Source: Nocardioidaceae bacterium (GTDB taxonomy: Bacteria > Actinomycetota > Actinomycetes > Propionibacteriales > Nocardioidaceae). Taken from it: a stretch of DNA of 36,412 bases. The notes beneath the pieces are model-generated. The model was not told the DNA's origin and searched no databases. It was given only the letters and a program-made list of their open reading frames with translations. The stretch's first letter is position 1. Every line of letters starts with the position of its first letter. Below are positions 34,901-36,412 of the stretch, one piece after another. The translations under genes and the position numbers were made by a program. Location of the stretch: the NCBI GenBank assembly GCA_013696555.1, contig JACCYJ010000230.1:1-36412 (forward strand), read 5' to 3'.

Positions 34901-35464
34901 CTGGAGCACGTGCTGGCCGCTTCCTGCGACTGCACAATCGGGGCGCTGGTGGCCGATGAGTCCCGAGGGGACAACACGCCGGTGGCAATCGGCGGTCTGA
35001 TCACCGGGATCCAGCTGAAGAGGACCCGCAAGGGTGACACCTGGGCAATCGTCACGCTCGAGGACTTGGAGGGGGCGGTCAACGTCATGCTGTTCCCGTC
35101 GGCCTACCTGGTGGCCGCCCCGCTGCTGGTCGAGGACGCCATCGTCGTCGTCAAGGGTCGGCTGCGGCGAAACGAGGACGTTCCGGAGATCACCGCGACC
35201 GACGTCAGCGTTCCGGAGCTGGCGCGCGCCCTGCAGGGGCCTGTGGTGATCTCGTTGCCGGCCGCTCGGTGCACGTCGCCGACGGTGGACGCTCTCAAGG
35301 ACGTGCTCGTCACCCATCCTGGTGTCACCGAGGTCCAGCTGCGGCTGACTACGCCGGAGCGCACCAAGGTCCTCCGGCTGGACGAGAGGCTTCGCGTCAC
35401 CGCGAGCCCGGCCTTGATGGCCGACCTCAAGGCGTTGCTCGGGCCGGCGTGCCTGAGCCGCTGA
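31946..35464 (+). CDS. dnaE: DNA polymerase III alpha subunit DnaE
   Basis: The 1172-residue catalytic subunit of the replicative polymerase. The N-terminal PHP domain is [19 protein letters not shown]; the palm has [19 protein letters not shown] and the catalytic aspartates in [17 protein letters not shown] (about residues 410-425); [56 protein letters not shown] and a C-terminal OB fold ([31 protein letters not shown]) follow in order. Length and motifs fit DnaE1, the essential replicase, not the shorter-spectrum DnaE2. ATG 31946 has GAGGAAGG upstream; the track start at 31898 adds 16 non-conserved residues. A 95-bp gap separates it from the GNAT gene; a TAGGCT at 31883-31888 could be a -10 element. 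Confidence 0.97.
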   Translation: [1172 protein letters not shown]

Positions 35465-35973
35465 CCGCGCGCGCTGAGGCGGTGCGCGCCAGCCTGGTGA
35501 CGCTGGTCGTTTTCATCGTGTTGGGGTGTCTCGGGGGATGGCTGTGGGCGCAGTGGGCGGATCCGGCGAGGTTTGTGGTCACCGCGGACAACGCCGTGAT
35601 GGGCGAGTTGGAAGCGGGTCGCGAATTCGGCGTCGACGTGCTCTACGCCATCATCGCAGCCGTCGCCGGCCTGCTGGCGGGCAGCGTGCTGGGCTGGCGT
35701 TACGGCGGCAGCGGGTGGGCGTTACCCGTCGCGGTCACCGCGGCGGCTCTGCTGGCCGCCATCATTGCCTGGCGCCTCGGCGTCGGGCTGGGTCCGCCGG
35801 AGCCGCTCAGCGCCCTGGAGGGCGCCCAGCGCGATGATCTGGTTCCAGAACGGCTCGACGTCCACGCGAAGGGTCTGCTGCTGCTCTGGCCGATGACCGC
35901 GCTGATAGGTGTTCTTGCCAGCGTGGCCGCTGTTCACCCAAAGCGACGACACCATTACCCGGACGGACAGTAG
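35449..35973 (+). CDS. Four-helix membrane protein (possibly DUF2567-like)
   Basis: A 174-residue protein with four hydrophobic segments: ASLVTLVVFIVLGCLGGWLWA, VLYAIIAAVAGLLAGSVLGW, LPVAVTAAALLAAIIAWRLG, and LLLLWPMTALIGVLASVAAV. The loop after the first helix (WADPARFVVTADNAVMGE) and the overall length resemble actinobacterial DUF2567 proteins; this is from memory and is uncertain. The GTG start at 35449 overlaps the dnaE end by 16 bp, so it is probably cotranslated with dnaE; a later GTG at about 35482 is possible. The ORF track's 60 extra residues lie inside dnaE. Function unknown. Confidence 0.75.
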   Translation: MPEPLTARAEAVRASLVTLVVFIVLGCLGGWLWAQWADPARFVVTADNAVMGELEAGREFGVDVLYAIIAAVAGLLAGSVLGWRYGGSGWALPVAVTAAALLAAIIAWRLGVGLGPPEPLSALEGAQRDDLVPERLDVHAKGLLLLWPMTALIGVLASVAAVHPKRRHHYPDGQ

Positions 35974-35976
35974 GCT
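35971..35976 (+). promoter_or_regulatory. Candidate -10 element for a leaderless DUF3352 transcript
   Basis: TAGGCT ends 6 bp before the GTG at 35983, a spacing at which transcription would start at or next to the start codon. There is no ribosome site between them and no clear -35. The TAG is also the stop codon of the preceding gene. Confidence 0.35.
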
Positions 35977-35982
35977 TCTCAG

Positions 35983-36412
35983 GTGTCTACTCCACAGTGG
36001 GGCTCGCCGCCGGACAGTGCAGGTCAGCCGGAATGGCTCACCAACTCGGCGCCGCCGGAGAGCGGGTCGGGCGGCGGCCGCCGCCGGGGCGTGATCATCG
36101 GCGCATCGGTCGCCGCGCTTGCACTCGTCGGAGGTGGGGCGTTCGCCGCTTACCAGTTCCTCGACAGCGCCGGGGACCAACCCGCGGACGCGTTGCCAGG
36201 CGGCGCAATCGCATACGCCCGCATCGACTTCGACCCGTCCGCCAGTCAAAAGATTGCCGTCGTGCAGCTGTTGCGTCGGGTGCCGCAGTTCGAGGAGGAG
36301 ACCGGCATCACCAGCGATCGGGAGGATCTGCGCCGCGTGATCGTCGACCGATTTCTGGGCGACAGCGAGTGCGCCGAGCTTTCCTTTGCTGACGACTTTC
36401 AACCGTGGATCG
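35983..36412 (+). CDS. DUF3352-family membrane-anchored protein, N-terminal part (cut by window edge)
   Basis: The ORF track misses this gene because it has no stop before the window ends. At least 143 residues are present: a Pro/Ser/Gly-rich cytoplasmic start (STPQWGSPPDSAGQPEWL), a basic stretch GGGRRRG, a membrane helix VIIGASVAALALVGGGAFAAY, and then an extracytoplasmic part with PADALPGGAIAYARIDFDPSASQKIAVVQLLRRVPQF and SECAELSFADDFQPWI. The ALPxxAxxYARIDxDPSA motif is typical of DUF3352 proteins in actinobacteria, whose function is not known. GTG 35983 is nine bases after the previous stop. Confidence 0.82.
   Translation, partial: MSTPQWGSPPDSAGQPEWLTNSAPPESGSGGGRRRGVIIGASVAALALVGGGAFAAYQFLDSAGDQPADALPGGAIAYARIDFDPSASQKIAVVQLLRRVPQFEEETGITSDREDLRRVIVDRFLGDSECAELSFADDFQPWI

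Noticed and set aside
32048-35317. 1089-aa minus-strand ORF opposite dnaE
   Set aside because: It is the antisense shadow of dnaE in high-GC DNA; the translation has no recognisable domain, while the plus strand shows all DnaE motifs.

Overview
The window is high-GC DNA from an actinobacterium. The evidence is GTG-rich starts, GTGA/ATGA overlaps, a Wag31-type DivIVA, SepF, an FtsZ with the tail DELDIPDFL, a MurE with the DNPR motif for diaminopimelate, and no ftsA. Gene order, the FtsI active-site context and the DUF3352 protein at the right edge resemble Propionibacteriales (Nocardioides/Kribbella-like). That placement is from memory and is tentative. Left part (1-6414, all minus strand): the 5' part of a UvrA-like ABC protein, a small DUF1059-like protein, a VOC/glyoxalase protein with an adjacent AraC-type regulator, and a tightly coupled moxR - DUF58 - transglutaminase (TgpA-like) operon. 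Centre (6548-25392, plus strand): a complete dcw cluster that builds peptidoglycan precursors and the divisome. Its order is mraZ, a small membrane protein, rsmH, ftsL-like, ftsI, murE, murF, mraY, murD, ftsW, murG, murC, ftsQ, ftsZ, pgeF, yggS, sepF, yggT, divIVA (wag31). From rsmH to ftsQ nearly every junction is a 4-bp stop/start overlap or very close to one. ftsZ stands apart behind a 458-bp gap with its own promoter. mraZ is preceded by three GTGG boxes spaced exactly 10 bp, the classic MraZ autoregulatory array. Right part: ileS lies on the minus strand, convergent with divIVA. It encodes a type-2 isoleucyl-tRNA synthetase whose class I signature reads GVHH instead of HxGH, the swapped motif reported for mupirocin hyper-resistant enzymes. 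Its leader is a T-box riboswitch of the translational type, with TGGTACCGCG and mutually exclusive GGAGGG/CCCTCC and CCTCCG/CGGAGG pairings. The long ORF in the track runs through this leader, so the true ileS start is moved downstream. On the plus strand follow a DksA/TraR-type zinc-finger protein with a Lys/Ala-rich tail, lspA, an RluD-type pseudouridine synthase, a GNAT acetyltransferase, dnaE, a four-helix membrane protein and the 5' part of a DUF3352 protein that the ORF track lacks. The least explained element is an intergenic motif, TGGCGCAAAT / ATTTGCGCCA. It recurs five times between ftsQ and ftsZ and twice upstream of ileS and dksA, at about 30-bp spacing. One pair forms a perfect 14-bp inverted repeat. 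No insertion sequence, prophage, CRISPR array, rRNA or tRNA gene was recognised.
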